Part shown: positions 15,601 through 23,487 of the stretch, one piece after another
Layout: every line of letters begins with the position of its first letter
Position numbering within the stretch: the stretch's first letter is position 1
Source: DATKRB01 sp036501425
GTDB taxonomy: Bacteria > Actinomycetota > Acidimicrobiia > Acidimicrobiales > RAAP-2
Direction: 5' to 3'
Length of the DNA: 64,000 nucleotides
Assembly (NCBI GenBank): GCA_036501425.1
Contig: DASYAI010000021.1
Location: 1 to 64,000 of the forward strand
The notes under the pieces: generated by a model
Databases searched by the model: none
What the model was told of the DNA's origin: nothing
The model's input: only the letters and a program-made list of their open reading frames with translations
Position numbers and translations under genes: made by a program

Positions 15601-15934
15601 CCAGCTCGGCCGGCGAGCCGAGCGCCCGCAGGCGGTGGCCCATCTCGGTGCCTTGGTGCTGGGAGATCACCGCCTGGCCCACGTGACGGGCGACGTCGGT
15701 ATCGCCGGTGACCGCCGCCGCCGCCGTGAGCAGGGAGACGGTGCCTTCGTGGCTCGTCCAGGTGCTCGCTTCCTCCAGCTCCTGCGCCGAACGACGTTCC
15801 CCGGCGATCGCCAGGACCTGGTGGACCCCCGCCTCCCCCGACACGGCCCGCACGGCCCGCACGATCACCCCGGTGACGACGCCCGAGACGTCGTGTCCCG
15901 CCTCGCCCTCATGCGCCGACCCGCCGATGGCCAT
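12650..15934 (-). CDS. V4R-like sensor, GAF, degenerate GGDEF and EAL protein (c-di-GMP turnover)
   Basis: A 1094-residue cytoplasmic protein. An N-terminal ~190-residue domain ends in CQARGGRFCDYHLGW, a Cys-x-Gly...Cys pattern like the V4R/4-vinyl-reductase sensor group. A low-complexity hinge of five-residue repeats (~245-270) and GAF-like regions follow. The GGDEF domain (~635-800) reads GGDEL instead of GGDEF. The C-terminal EAL domain (~805-1050) has EALVRW, SVNIS, LELEITE, LDDFGTGSSS, LKIDRSF and AEGVET, so its metal and c-di-GMP residues look intact. I infer a c-di-GMP phosphodiesterase whose GGDEL domain may bind GTP as a regulator, though activity of GGDEL variants cannot be excluded. 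ATG 15934 has AGGAGGGAG 6-7 nt upstream, which rules out longer starts. Confidence 0.88.
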   Translation of the reverse strand: MAIGGSAHEGEAGHDVSGVVTGVIVRAVRAVSGEAGVHQVLAIAGERRSAQELEEASTWTSHEGTVSLLTAAAAVTGDTDVARHVGQAVISQHQGTEMGHRLRALGSPAELVRSLALAADSFTTVSSFEPTEVGRDYAIVRSAAPPGHPRHPYLCELTKGMLSQVPVLFGLAPAPVAETECQARGGRFCDYHLGWSDVPRVPPPPRGPAVAPSAFAAPGSASAPQSRVAPAAPGGRFRPDGDDRAGDEGLENERVGNERAGNERAGDERAGDERLLEAYQTVDDVVGELDLADALGHIARRAARALDARAALFVIKLGPGEPLRYLHHGLDDLEVRRLGAALLEMPDVPDGGVGVGPGCLVVDVASARQVFGRLGVFTTPGSSDPAPAAAGHDRTLAFYAASAALTMELSAVRTEAQDHEATVESVLGFARQLADLATVRQVAQALATRVPAVVGADDASVLLWDSFEQRLAVEARASVGPDAQPGRGQTTPDAGGFPAGDGPAPVDGPGHLVLSVRDASGGAGPDEPQVGADALDRSPVIGALMGSRGLAVVDRTTQDAFVGDLLERHGADVALLAPLCSGDEFLGLVSAEFAGVPPVDLRSDGHLRDRLTALADQAVVAFQNASLVEQIGDQALHDALTGLPNRRLLIDRTEQELARTTRAGEASSLLHLDLDRLSRVNEALGHQAGDELLRQVAQRLRSTVRDQDTVARLGGDELTVLLVGQSDRIAVLDMAERLLEALRQPFRLAGAEVFTSASIGIAIAPQHGTTYDELASHAADAVRRSKENGRNTYTMYSDAGDNLSAYDAQLRTDLRHALEREELFVLYQPYIDLQTTQVVGVEALVRWLHPTRGVLEPAAFILQAEETDLIVGIDLFVMREACRQMRRWADEGVTPLRMSVNISARDLLHPGFVNSVTSALRDHGVPPEWLELEITERVTTDGDGVMHRTAEQLRQLGVRFSLDDFGTGSSSLQQMAAFPVSTLKIDRSFVQLVGPPDELSSLALAIIGLAERLGLDCVAEGVETSRQSRVLLQRGCNTAQGYFFSPPLLPNDVKRMLQSPMRPSARATTPGSPPFDGNGRLEGRHEQPGGESAP
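15117..15206. repeat. Six 15-bp tandem repeats inside the GGDEL/EAL gene
   Basis: Units beginning TCGT recur every 15 bp from 15117; the first three (TCGTCCCCGGCCCGC type) and the sixth are nearly identical, while units four and five have diverged. On the coding (minus) strand they give the pentapeptide (A/V)G(D/N)ER repeated, a charged flexible linker between the V4R-like and GAF parts. The repeat number is likely to vary among strains. Confidence 0.85.
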
Positions 15935-16121
15935 GGAGCTCCCTCCTGGCGCCTGTCCCAGCACCGCACGGCGCCCTGTCGCGGTGCGGGCATGATACCT
16001 GGCCAGGTCCGCAAAGCGGTCAGACTCCTCGGGGCGCCACACCGGGCCGCGCTCCGTGCGACGCCGGGCCCGCTACCGGGCGCCGGCCCGAGCGGTGGCC
16101 AGCCGGCCGATCGGCGCCCGG

Positions 16122-16127
16122 TAGAGT
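16122..16127 (+). promoter_or_regulatory. Candidate -10 box of tig
   Basis: TAGAGT lies 13 nt before the ATG at 16141, implying a leader of only about 7 nt. No clear -35 box. Confidence 0.4.
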
Positions 16128-16140
16128 GTGCCCTTCACTT

Positions 16141-17679
16141 ATGCGTGCGACTGCTGAGCCCATCGAAGGGAACCGTGTCCGCCTGTCGGTCGAGGTGGAC
16201 GAGCCGGAAGTGGACCGGGCACTGAACGACATGGTGCGGACGCTGTCGCGCCAGGTCCGTGTCCCCGGATTCCGCCCGGGCAAGGTGCCCCGCCGGGTGT
16301 TGGAGGCTCGGATGGGCGGCGCCACTGCCTTGCGGGCCGAGGCCCTGCGCGAGTCGCTGCCCGAGTTCTACGCCCGAGCCGTGTCGGACGCCGACGTGGA
16401 CCCCATCGCGCCGCCGGACATCGACATCACCTCGGGAGAGGAGAGCGGTGCGGTCGCCTTCGACGCCGTGGTCCAGGTCCGCCCGCTGGTGGCGGTGCCG
16501 GGCCACGAGGGGCTGGTGGTCACCGTGCCCGGCCTGACGGTGTCCGACGAAGAGGTCGACGCCCAGGTGGACCGGCTGCGCGAGAACGACGGCGAGCTGA
16601 TCGACGTCTCGCGCCCGGCGATCGATGACGACCAGGTGACCATCGACGTGACCGGCACCGGCCCGGGCGGTGAGGAGGTGCTCGCGGTCACCGACTATCT
16701 CTACTCGGTCGGCAGCGGGACCATCGTGCCCGAGCTCGACGAGCAGCTCCGGGGCACCGGCGCCGGGGGCATCCTGGCCTTCACGGCGACGCCGGAGCAG
16801 GGCGAGGAGGAGATCGCCTTCCGGGTGCTGGTGAAAGAGGTCAAGCAGAAGAAGCTGCCCGTGCCGACCGACGAGTGGGCCGCCGAGGCGTCCGAGTTCG
16901 ACACGCTGGCCGAGCTGCGCGACGACCTGCGACAGCGGCTCGCCCGGATGCGGGTGGTGCAGGCCCAGCTCAGCCTGCGCGAGAACGCGGTGGCGGCGCT
17001 GGTGGAGCTGGTCGACGACGGCGAGGTGCCCGATCCGATGGTCGACGAGGAGCTGAATCAGCGGCTCCACGACCTCGGCCATCGGCTGGAGGAGCAGCGG
17101 ATCTCCCTGGACCAGCTCCTGGCCGCTACCGGGCGCACCCAGGAGAGCTTGCTCGACGAGCTGCGGGGCGAGGCCCACCGGGCGGTCAAGACGGACCTGG
17201 CGCTGCGGGCGGTGGCCGAGGCGCAGGGCATCGCGGTCGACGACGATGAGCTCGGCCACGAGATCGAGGCGATGGCCGAGCGGATGGGCTCGACGCCCGC
17301 CGTGTTGCGCGCCGAGCTCGAGCGCGCCGGGAGGACCGCCGCGGTACGCTCCGAGCAGAGGAAGGCCAAAGCGCTGGCTTGGCTGATCGAGCACGTGGAC
17401 CTGGTCGACGACGAAGGGAACCCCGTCGACCGCGAGGCGCTCAGGATCGATCAGGGCGTCGACGACGAGGCCATCGACGATGAGGGCGACGGGGCCGACG
17501 GCGAGGGCGGTGCCGAGCCAGAGGTCAGCGCCGGGGCGAGAGCCGGCGCCGAGGACATCGAGGGCACGGAGGACGAGGACGTTCCGCCAGGGGCAGAGGG
17601 CCCCGCCGGACCCGCTGGGATCGACGTGGGCGCTCAGGCAGCCGTCGGGGCAACGAACGAGGAGACGACCGAACCATGA
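16141..17679 (+). CDS. tig: Trigger factor, ribosome-associated folding chaperone/PPIase
   Basis: A 512-residue protein. The N-terminal ribosome-binding domain carries VRVPGFRPGKVPRRVLEARM (the GFRxGKxP signature that docks on ribosomal protein L23). A PPIase FKBP-like domain (~155-240) and an extended helical C-terminal chaperone arm follow. The final ~75 residues are an acidic Glu/Asp/Gly tail beyond the usual end. The protein catches nascent chains at the ribosome exit. ATG 16141 was chosen because it directly precedes RATAEPIEGNRVRLSV, the conserved beginning; a GTG at 16126 is too close to the promoter box. The stop overlaps the clpP start (ATGA), linking folding with degradation in one transcript. 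Confidence 0.95.
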   Translation: MRATAEPIEGNRVRLSVEVDEPEVDRALNDMVRTLSRQVRVPGFRPGKVPRRVLEARMGGATALRAEALRESLPEFYARAVSDADVDPIAPPDIDITSGEESGAVAFDAVVQVRPLVAVPGHEGLVVTVPGLTVSDEEVDAQVDRLRENDGELIDVSRPAIDDDQVTIDVTGTGPGGEEVLAVTDYLYSVGSGTIVPELDEQLRGTGAGGILAFTATPEQGEEEIAFRVLVKEVKQKKLPVPTDEWAAEASEFDTLAELRDDLRQRLARMRVVQAQLSLRENAVAALVELVDDGEVPDPMVDEELNQRLHDLGHRLEEQRISLDQLLAATGRTQESLLDELRGEAHRAVKTDLALRAVAEAQGIAVDDDELGHEIEAMAERMGSTPAVLRAELERAGRTAAVRSEQRKAKALAWLIEHVDLVDDEGNPVDREALRIDQGVDDEAIDDEGDGADGEGGAEPEVSAGARAGAEDIEGTEDEDVPPGAEGPAGPAGIDVGAQAAVGATNEETTEP

Positions 17680-18326
17680 CGAGCCCGTACGGCGACCACT
17701 TCCGTGCCCGCAACTACCTGGTCCCGACCGTGGTCGAGTCCTCCAACCGGGGCGAGCGGGCCTACGACCTCTACTCGAGGCTGCTGAAGGAGCGGATCAT
17801 CTTCCTCGGCACGCCGATCGACGACACGGTGGCCAACCTGGTCTGCGCGCAGCTGCTGTTCCTCGAGTCCGAGGAGCCCGACAAGGACATCCACCTCTAC
17901 ATCAACTCGCCCGGCGGGGACATCACGGCGCTGTTCGCGATCTACGACACGATGAAGTTCTTGAAGCCCGACGTGTCGACCTTCTGCTTCGGCCAGGCCG
18001 CTTCGGCCGCTGCGGTCCTGCTCTCGGCCGGGGCCCACGGCAAGCGCTTCGCCCTGCCGCACGCCCGCATCCTCCTGCACCAGCCCTTCGGCGGGGTGGA
18101 GGGGCAAGCCAGCGACATCGAGCTGCAGGCGCGCGAGATCCTGCGCATGCGCGACCTGTTGAACCGGATGCTCGCCGGTGACACCGGGCAGCTGGTCGAG
18201 AAGATCGCCAAGGACACCGAGCGGGACTTCGTGATGACGGCGGAGGAAGCGGTCGCCTACGGGGTGATCGACGAGGTCATCACCGCTCGTGAGACGGCGA
18301 CGCTCGAGGCCATCGGCGCCGCGTAG
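17676..18326 (+). CDS. clpP: ATP-dependent Clp protease proteolytic subunit
   Basis: A 216-residue ClpP. The triad is placed by motif: Ser ~110 in FGQAASAAAVLL, His ~135 in RILLHQPFGG and Asp ~184 in DTERDFVMT. The processing region and handle helix (QAREILRMRDLLN) are also normal. ClpP forms a 14-mer barrel fed by ClpX, which is encoded just downstream. The catalytic motif is GQAASAAA where many bacteria have GQAASMGA, a modest variant. The start overlaps the tig stop by 4 nt. Actinobacteria often have two clpP genes side by side; only one is present here, so a second may be elsewhere. Confidence 0.96.
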   Translation: MTSPYGDHFRARNYLVPTVVESSNRGERAYDLYSRLLKERIIFLGTPIDDTVANLVCAQLLFLESEEPDKDIHLYINSPGGDITALFAIYDTMKFLKPDVSTFCFGQAASAAAVLLSAGAHGKRFALPHARILLHQPFGGVEGQASDIELQAREILRMRDLLNRMLAGDTGQLVEKIAKDTERDFVMTAEEAVAYGVIDEVITARETATLEAIGAA

Positions 18327-18380
18327 GCGTCGTCTGGGCGGCACGGACCAGGGTTGACACGAGGACGGGAGACAGAACAG

Positions 18381-19655
18381 GTGGCGAAGTTCGGTGAGGG
18401 GGGGGATCTGGTCAAGTGCAGCTTCTGCGGCAAATCGCAGAAGCAGGTGAAGAAATTGATCGCCGGGCCCGGTGTCTACATCTGCGACGAGTGCATCGAC
18501 CTGTGCAACGACATCATCGCCGAGGAGCTCACGGAGTCGACGGAGCTCAACTTCGAAGAGCTGCCCAAGCCGCGGGAGATCTTCGAGTTCCTGAACGACT
18601 ACGTCGTCGGCCAGGAGTACGCGAAGAAGATCCTTTCGGTCGCCGTCTACAACCACTACAAGCGGGTCCAGGCCGGACCGCCGCCCGAGGACGGCGTCGA
18701 GCTCACCAAGTCCAACATCCTGCTGCTCGGTCCGACCGGCTGTGGCAAGACGCTGCTTGCCCAGACGCTGGCCCGGATGCTCAACGTGCCGTTCGCCATC
18801 GCCGATGCCACCGCGCTGACCGAGGCCGGGTACGTGGGCGAGGACGTCGAGAACATCCTGCTGAAGCTCATTCAGGCGGCCGACTACGACGTGAAGCGGG
18901 CGGAGACCGGGATCATCTACATCGACGAGATCGACAAGATCGCCCGCAAGAGCGAGAACCCGTCGATCACCCGTGACGTGTCGGGCGAAGGGGTGCAGCA
19001 GGCCCTTCTCAAGATCCTCGAGGGGACGACGGCGTCGGTGCCGCCCCAGGGCGGTCGCAAGCACCCCCATCAGGAATTCATCCAGATCGACACCACGAAC
19101 ATCCTGTTCATCTGCGGCGGTGCGTTCGCCGGCCTCGACAAGCTCATCGAGGGTCGGATCGGGCGGAAGGGGATCGGCTTCCGGGCCGAGGTGCAACGGG
19201 CCGAGCGCGACGATGCCGAGGTGCTGCGGCACGTCCTGCCCGAAGACCTGATCAAGTTCGGGCTGATCCCCGAGTTCATCGGCCGGCTGCCGGTGGTGAG
19301 CGCGGTGAGCCAGCTCTACAAGGACGCCCTCATCCGCATCCTCGTGGAGCCGAAGAACGCCTTGACCCGCCAGTACGAGCGCACCTTCGATCTCGACGGG
19401 GTGAAGCTCGAGTTCAGCGAGGATGCCCTCGAAGCCGTGGCCGAGCAGGCGCTGTTGCGGGGCACCGGCGCCCGCGGGCTGCGGGCCATCCTCGAGGAAG
19501 TGCTCCTCGACGTGATGTACGACATCCCGAGCCGCAACGACGTCGGCCGGTGCGTCGTGGACCGGGCCGTCGTCCTCGACCGGGTGAACCCCACCCTGGT
19601 GCCGCTGGGCGACCCGCCGGCCAAGACCACCCGCAACCGCCGCGCCGCCTCCTAG
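18381..19655 (+). CDS. clpX: ClpX, AAA+ unfoldase of the ClpXP protease
   Basis: A 424-residue protein with an N-terminal zinc-binding domain (KCSFCGKSQKQVKKL and YICDECIDLC, four Cys). The AAA+ module contains Walker A LLGPTGCGKT, Walker B IIYIDEIDKIA, the RKG-type loop in GRIGRKGIGF (the ClpP-docking IGF loop) and sensor-2 GTGARGLR. ClpX unfolds substrates into ClpP. GTG 18381 (AKFGEGGDLVKCSFCGK) matches the normal ClpX beginning and has GGGAGA upstream; an ATG/GTG at 18354 would add nine atypical residues. The gene follows clpP by 54 bp and is followed after 5 bp by folC. Confidence 0.96.
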   Translation: MAKFGEGGDLVKCSFCGKSQKQVKKLIAGPGVYICDECIDLCNDIIAEELTESTELNFEELPKPREIFEFLNDYVVGQEYAKKILSVAVYNHYKRVQAGPPPEDGVELTKSNILLLGPTGCGKTLLAQTLARMLNVPFAIADATALTEAGYVGEDVENILLKLIQAADYDVKRAETGIIYIDEIDKIARKSENPSITRDVSGEGVQQALLKILEGTTASVPPQGGRKHPHQEFIQIDTTNILFICGGAFAGLDKLIEGRIGRKGIGFRAEVQRAERDDAEVLRHVLPEDLIKFGLIPEFIGRLPVVSAVSQLYKDALIRILVEPKNALTRQYERTFDLDGVKLEFSEDALEAVAEQALLRGTGARGLRAILEEVLLDVMYDIPSRNDVGRCVVDRAVVLDRVNPTLVPLGDPPAKTTRNRRAAS

Positions 19656-19660
19656 CGCAC

Positions 19661-20995
19661 GTGCCCCGGCCGCCGTTCGCCTCGCTCCCCGAGGCGCTCT
19701 CGTGGCTGGACTCGCACATCGATCTCGAGTCGAGCGAGCCCGACCGCCGCGCCCTGCCCACGCTCGACCGCATGCGTGAGCTCGCCACCGTGCTGGGCGA
19801 CCCTGAGCAGGGTATCCCGACAGTGCACGTGACCGGCACCAACGGCAAGGGTTCGACGGCCGCCATGGTCACCGCGCTGCTCGGCGCGGCGGGCCTGAGC
19901 GTGGGCACCTACACCAGCCCCAACCTGGCCCGGGTCAACGAGCGGATCGCCCGGGACGGGGTGCCCATCGACGACGAGCGGTTCACCGAGCTGCTCTCGT
20001 CGCTCGCCTTGCTCGAGCCCATGCTGACCGATCGCCCGTCGCGCTTCGAGCTATTGACCGCGGCCGGGCTGGCCTGGTTCGCCGACGAGGCCGTCGACGC
20101 GATGGTGGTCGAGGTGGGCATGGGCGGGACCTGGGACTCGACCAACGTGGTGCACGGCGACGTGGCGGTGATCACCAACATCAGCTTCGACCACACCGAA
20201 GTCCTCGGCCCGACGCTGGAGGACATCGCGCGCGACAAGGCCGGGATCGTCAAGCCGTCGAGCCGGGTGGTGGTAGGCGAGACCGACCCCCATCTGGTCG
20301 AGGTGATCGGTGCGGTCGCCCGGTCGGCCGGCGCCGGCGACTTGTGGGTGCGCGGCGAGGCGTTCGCCTGCACCGCCAACCGCCTCGCGGTCGGGGGGCG
20401 CCTGGTGGACCTGCGGACACCCGGTGGGACCTATCCCGAAGTGCTGGTCTCCATGCGGGGCCCGCACCAGGGCGAGAACGCCGCGTGCGCCCTCGCCGCG
20501 GCCGAGGCCTTCTTCGGCGGCCCGTTGGCGGCCGAGGTGGTCGAGGCCGCCTTCGCCGGGGTGTCGGTGCCCGGGCGCCTCGAGGTGGTGGGACGCCGGC
20601 CGCTGACCGTGCTCGACGGCGCCCACAACGTGGCCGGCATGGAGGCGCTGGCCGCCGCCCTGGCGGATGAGTTCCCGACCGGGACCGAGATCGTCGCCGT
20701 CGTCGGCATGCTGCGGGGCCGCGATCCGTCGGCCATGTTGGGGGCCCTCCTCCCCGCCGGTGTCCGCACCGTGGTGGCTTGCGCACCGGTCTCGCCCCGG
20801 GCGCTCGGGGCGGAGGTCGTGGCGGAGGCGGCCCGGGCGCTCGACATGTCGGTGACCGTGGCCGGGTCGGTGGAGGAGGCGGTCGAGCGGGCCCGGTCCC
20901 TCGTCGGTGACGACGGGCTGTTGCTGGTTGCCGGATCGCTCTACGTGGTCACCGACGCCCGCCGGGTGCTGCTGGAGGGCGCCTCGCGACCCTGA
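19661..20995 (+). CDS. folC: Folylpolyglutamate synthase/dihydrofolate synthase
   Basis: A 444-residue Mur-ligase-family enzyme that adds glutamate to folates (and often dihydropteroate) using ATP. Evidence: the P-loop VHVTGTNGKGSTAAMVTALL, TYTSPNLARVNERI, VVEVGMGGTWDSTN, ITNISFDHTEVLGPTLEDIA with the metal-binding His, KAGIVKP, and the C-terminal VLDGAHNVAGMEAL. The length is normal. GTG 19661 lies 5 bp after clpX and starts just before the first conserved helix; no ValRS gene, a frequent neighbour of folC, precedes it. The clpX-folC link looks like an operon. Confidence 0.94.
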   Translation: MPRPPFASLPEALSWLDSHIDLESSEPDRRALPTLDRMRELATVLGDPEQGIPTVHVTGTNGKGSTAAMVTALLGAAGLSVGTYTSPNLARVNERIARDGVPIDDERFTELLSSLALLEPMLTDRPSRFELLTAAGLAWFADEAVDAMVVEVGMGGTWDSTNVVHGDVAVITNISFDHTEVLGPTLEDIARDKAGIVKPSSRVVVGETDPHLVEVIGAVARSAGAGDLWVRGEAFACTANRLAVGGRLVDLRTPGGTYPEVLVSMRGPHQGENAACALAAAEAFFGGPLAAEVVEAAFAGVSVPGRLEVVGRRPLTVLDGAHNVAGMEALAAALADEFPTGTEIVAVVGMLRGRDPSAMLGALLPAGVRTVVACAPVSPRALGAEVVAEAARALDMSVTVAGSVEEAVERARSLVGDDGLLLVAGSLYVVTDARRVLLEGASRP

Positions 20996-21049
20996 GGGCC
21001 CGGGGCTGTCGACCGCCCCCCTCGATTCGGGCAGCTCGACGGCGGCTGC

Positions 21050-21055
21050 TACTGT
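21050..21055 (+). promoter_or_regulatory. Candidate -10 box of ndk
   Basis: TACTGT ends 9 nt before the GTG at 21065, placing the predicted transcription start within a few bases of the start codon. Confidence 0.4.
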
Positions 21056-21064
21056 CCCCGACTC

Positions 21065-21475
21065 GTGGAACGGACCCTGGTCATCGTGAAGCCCGACGGT
21101 GTGGAGCGCGCCCTGACCGGCGAGATCGTGGGTCGGCTCGAGCGTCGGGGACTGCGCCTGGTGGCGGCCGAGCTGCGCCGGATCACCCCCGAGCAGGCGG
21201 TCGAGCACTACGCCGAGCACCGCGAGAAGCCGTTCTTCGACCAGCTGGTGGCGTTCATCACCCGCTCGCCCTCGCTGCTGGTGGTGGTGGAGGGGCCGGA
21301 GGGCACCCACCGGGTGGTGCGGACGATGATGGGTGCTACCAACCCCAAGGAGGCCGCGCCGGGCACAATCCGCGGCGACCTGGCGCTCGGCGCCACGGAG
21401 AACCTGGTGCACGGGTCGGACTCGATCGAGGCCGCCGGGCGCGAGATCGCCCTCTTCTTCCCCGGCCTCCTCTGA
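21065..21475 (+). CDS. ndk: Nucleoside diphosphate kinase
   Basis: A 136-residue enzyme that transfers the gamma phosphate of ATP to NDPs through a phospho-histidine. It shows the N-terminal ERTLVIVKPDGVERAL, RTMMGATNPKEAAPGTIRGD and the active-site His ~116 in ENLVHGSDS. Length and motif order are fully typical. The start is GTG 21065, preceded by a promoter-like hexamer and no ribosome binding site, which suggests a leaderless mRNA. The gene appears to be a single unit between folC and mreB; 116 bp separate it from mreB, containing TAGCCT at 21523 and little else. Confidence 0.96.
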   Translation: MERTLVIVKPDGVERALTGEIVGRLERRGLRLVAAELRRITPEQAVEHYAEHREKPFFDQLVAFITRSPSLLVVVEGPEGTHRVVRTMMGATNPKEAAPGTIRGDLALGATENLVHGSDSIEAAGREIALFFPGLL

Positions 21476-21591
21476 GCGCTCCGGTGCCGGGCGGGCCGCT
21501 TGTGCCCGTGCTGGTCGTCACCTAGCCTGGGCGCCTCGCCGCCGACTGGCCCGGTCGCCGGCAGGCCGACGCGGAAGGAACCCTGCCTTCG

Positions 21592-22623
21592 ATGGCCGAC
21601 AACCGACTGAACCTGCTGGGACGGGACATGGCGGTCGACCTCGGCACAGCCAACACCCTCGTCTACGTGCGCGGGCGTGGCATCGTGCTGAACGAGCCCT
21701 CTGTCGTCGCGGTCGACGTGAAGGACGGGCGCCCCCTGGCGGTCGGCGCCGAGGCGAAGCGCATGATCGGGCGCACCCCGAGCAACATCCAGGCCATCCG
21801 GCCCCTGAAGGACGGGGTGATCGCCGACTTCGAGATCTGCGAGAAGATGCTGCGGTACTTCATCCACCGGGTGCATCAGCGACGGTTCGCCAAGCCCCGC
21901 ATGGTGATCTGCGTGCCCTCGGGCATCACGGGCGTCGAGCAGCGTGCGGTCATGGAGGCGGCCGAGTACGCCGGCGCCCGCAAGGCGTACATCATCGAGG
22001 AGCCGATGGCCGCGGCGATCGGGGCCGGGCTGCCGGTCCACGAGCCGACCGGCAACATGGTGGTGGACATCGGCGGTGGCACCACCGAGGTGGCGGTCAT
22101 CTCGCTCGGGGGCATCGTCTGCAGCCAATCCGTGCGCATCGGCGGCGACGAGCTCGACGAGGCGATCGTCTCGTTCGTGAAGAAGGAGTTCAGCCTGGCG
22201 CTGGGTGAGCGCACCGCCGAGGAGATCAAGATCGCTCTGGGGTCGGCCTACCCGCTCGAAGAGGAGCTGCACGCCGAGATCCGCGGCCGTGACCTCGTGA
22301 CCGGGTTGCCCAAGACCGTCGTCGTGTCGACCGAGGAGATCCGGCACGCCATCGACGAGCCGGTCTCGGCGATCGTCGACGCCGTCAAGGTGACCTTGGA
22401 CCGGACGCCACCCGAGCTGGCGGCCGACATCATGGAGCAGGGGATCGTCCTGACCGGGGGCGGCGCCCTGCTGCACGGCCTCGACGCCCGGCTGCAGCAC
22501 GAGACCGGGATGCCGATCGTCGTGGCCCGCGACCCCCTCAACTGCGTGGCCATAGGGAGCGGGCAGTGCCTCGAGGAGTTCGAGGCGCTCAAGCGGGTGT
22601 TGATCACCTCGTCCTCTCGCTGA
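21592..22623 (+). CDS. mreB: Rod-shape-determining actin homolog MreB
   Basis: A 343-residue bacterial actin. Phosphate-1 loop AVDLGTANTLVYVRGRGIVL, connect-1 PSGITGVEQRAVMEAAEYAG, phosphate-2 NMVVDIGGGTTEVAVISLGG and the adenosine loop IVLTGGGALLHGLD are all present. MreB filaments under the membrane steer the elongasome and set rod shape. It starts the mreB-mreC-mreD-mrdA series, which encodes the complete core of that machine except RodA. GGAAGGA stands upstream of ATG 21592. Many actinobacteria that grow at the pole lack MreB, so its presence is a clue that this organism grows by lateral-wall insertion. Confidence 0.96.
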   Translation: MADNRLNLLGRDMAVDLGTANTLVYVRGRGIVLNEPSVVAVDVKDGRPLAVGAEAKRMIGRTPSNIQAIRPLKDGVIADFEICEKMLRYFIHRVHQRRFAKPRMVICVPSGITGVEQRAVMEAAEYAGARKAYIIEEPMAAAIGAGLPVHEPTGNMVVDIGGGTTEVAVISLGGIVCSQSVRIGGDELDEAIVSFVKKEFSLALGERTAEEIKIALGSAYPLEEELHAEIRGRDLVTGLPKTVVVSTEEIRHAIDEPVSAIVDAVKVTLDRTPPELAADIMEQGIVLTGGGALLHGLDARLQHETGMPIVVARDPLNCVAIGSGQCLEEFEALKRVLITSSSR

Positions 22624-22641
22624 CGGGGCAGCCCGGGCGCG

Positions 22642-23487
22642 GTGGCGAAGGCACGGCGGTCGCGCCGCACGTGGACGACGGTCGTGGTCCTGGTGCTGGT
22701 CTCCCTCACCATCGTCACGGTCGACCAGACCAGCCAGACCCACCACCTGACGGCGGGCGCGAAGTCGGTCGCCGACGACGTGCTGTCGCCCCTGCGCTCG
22801 GCGGTCGACGACGTGCTGCACCCGGTGGGCGACCTCTTCGCCGGGGCGGTGCACTACGGGGCGCTGCAGACCGAGAACCAGAAGCTCCAAGCAGAGATCG
22901 GGCAGCTCCGACAGCGCCAGGACGAGCAGCCCTTCGACGAGGAGCAGCTGCGTGAGCTGCTGGCGCTGCAGAACCTGCCGTTCGTCGGGGACGTCCCGAC
23001 GGTCGGCGCCCAGACGACCGCGGTCGACGTGTCGAACTTCGACGCCGACGTCACCATCGACAAGGGGCGGGACGACGGCGTCGCCTACGGGATGCCGGTG
23101 GTCGGTGCCGGGGGACTCGTCGGCCAGGTCGTCGAGGCCGATCACCGCAGCTCCATCGTCCAGCTGATCGTCGACGGCCAGTCCAAGATCGGGGTCACCC
23201 TCGGCGTCCCGGCGGCGGCGAGCCCGACGGCGGTGGCGCAGGGCCAGGGCCAACGGTCGCCCCTCCTCGCCGTCTTCGTCGCCGGATCGGCGGGCCTGCG
23301 CAAGGGCCGGCTCGTCTACACCGACGGCCTCGAGGGCGCCGCCTTCCCCGGCGGCATCCCGGTGGGGCGGGTGGCGTCCTGGCGCACGGTGGCGGGCGGG
23401 ACCCAGCTGAACGTGTCGGTCACCCCGGCGGCCAACCTGGGCCAGCTGCGCTACCTCGAGGTGCTCCAGTGGGAGCCGACGCCGTGA
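22642..23487 (+). CDS. mreC: Rod-shape-determining protein MreC
   Basis: A 281-residue bitopic protein. A short basic cytoplasmic tail (KARRSRRTW), one membrane span (TVVVLVLVSLTIVTV, ~11-27), a coiled coil (~72-100, ALQTENQKLQAEIGQLRQRQ) and a two-domain beta-barrel region with VDVSNFDADVTIDKGRDDGV and the typical VVGAGGLVGQV. MreC activates PBP2 outside the membrane. GTG 22642 lies 18 bp after mreB. The stop overlaps the mreD GTG (GTGA), so translation is coupled. Confidence 0.93.
   Translation: MAKARRSRRTWTTVVVLVLVSLTIVTVDQTSQTHHLTAGAKSVADDVLSPLRSAVDDVLHPVGDLFAGAVHYGALQTENQKLQAEIGQLRQRQDEQPFDEEQLRELLALQNLPFVGDVPTVGAQTTAVDVSNFDADVTIDKGRDDGVAYGMPVVGAGGLVGQVVEADHRSSIVQLIVDGQSKIGVTLGVPAAASPTAVAQGQGQRSPLLAVFVAGSAGLRKGRLVYTDGLEGAAFPGGIPVGRVASWRTVAGGTQLNVSVTPAANLGQLRYLEVLQWEPTP

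Noticed and set aside
13070..16225. A 1051-codon plus-strand open frame opposite the GGDEL/EAL gene
   Set aside because: Shadow frame: composition is Gly/Val/His-rich with no motif, while the minus strand has complete EAL signatures.
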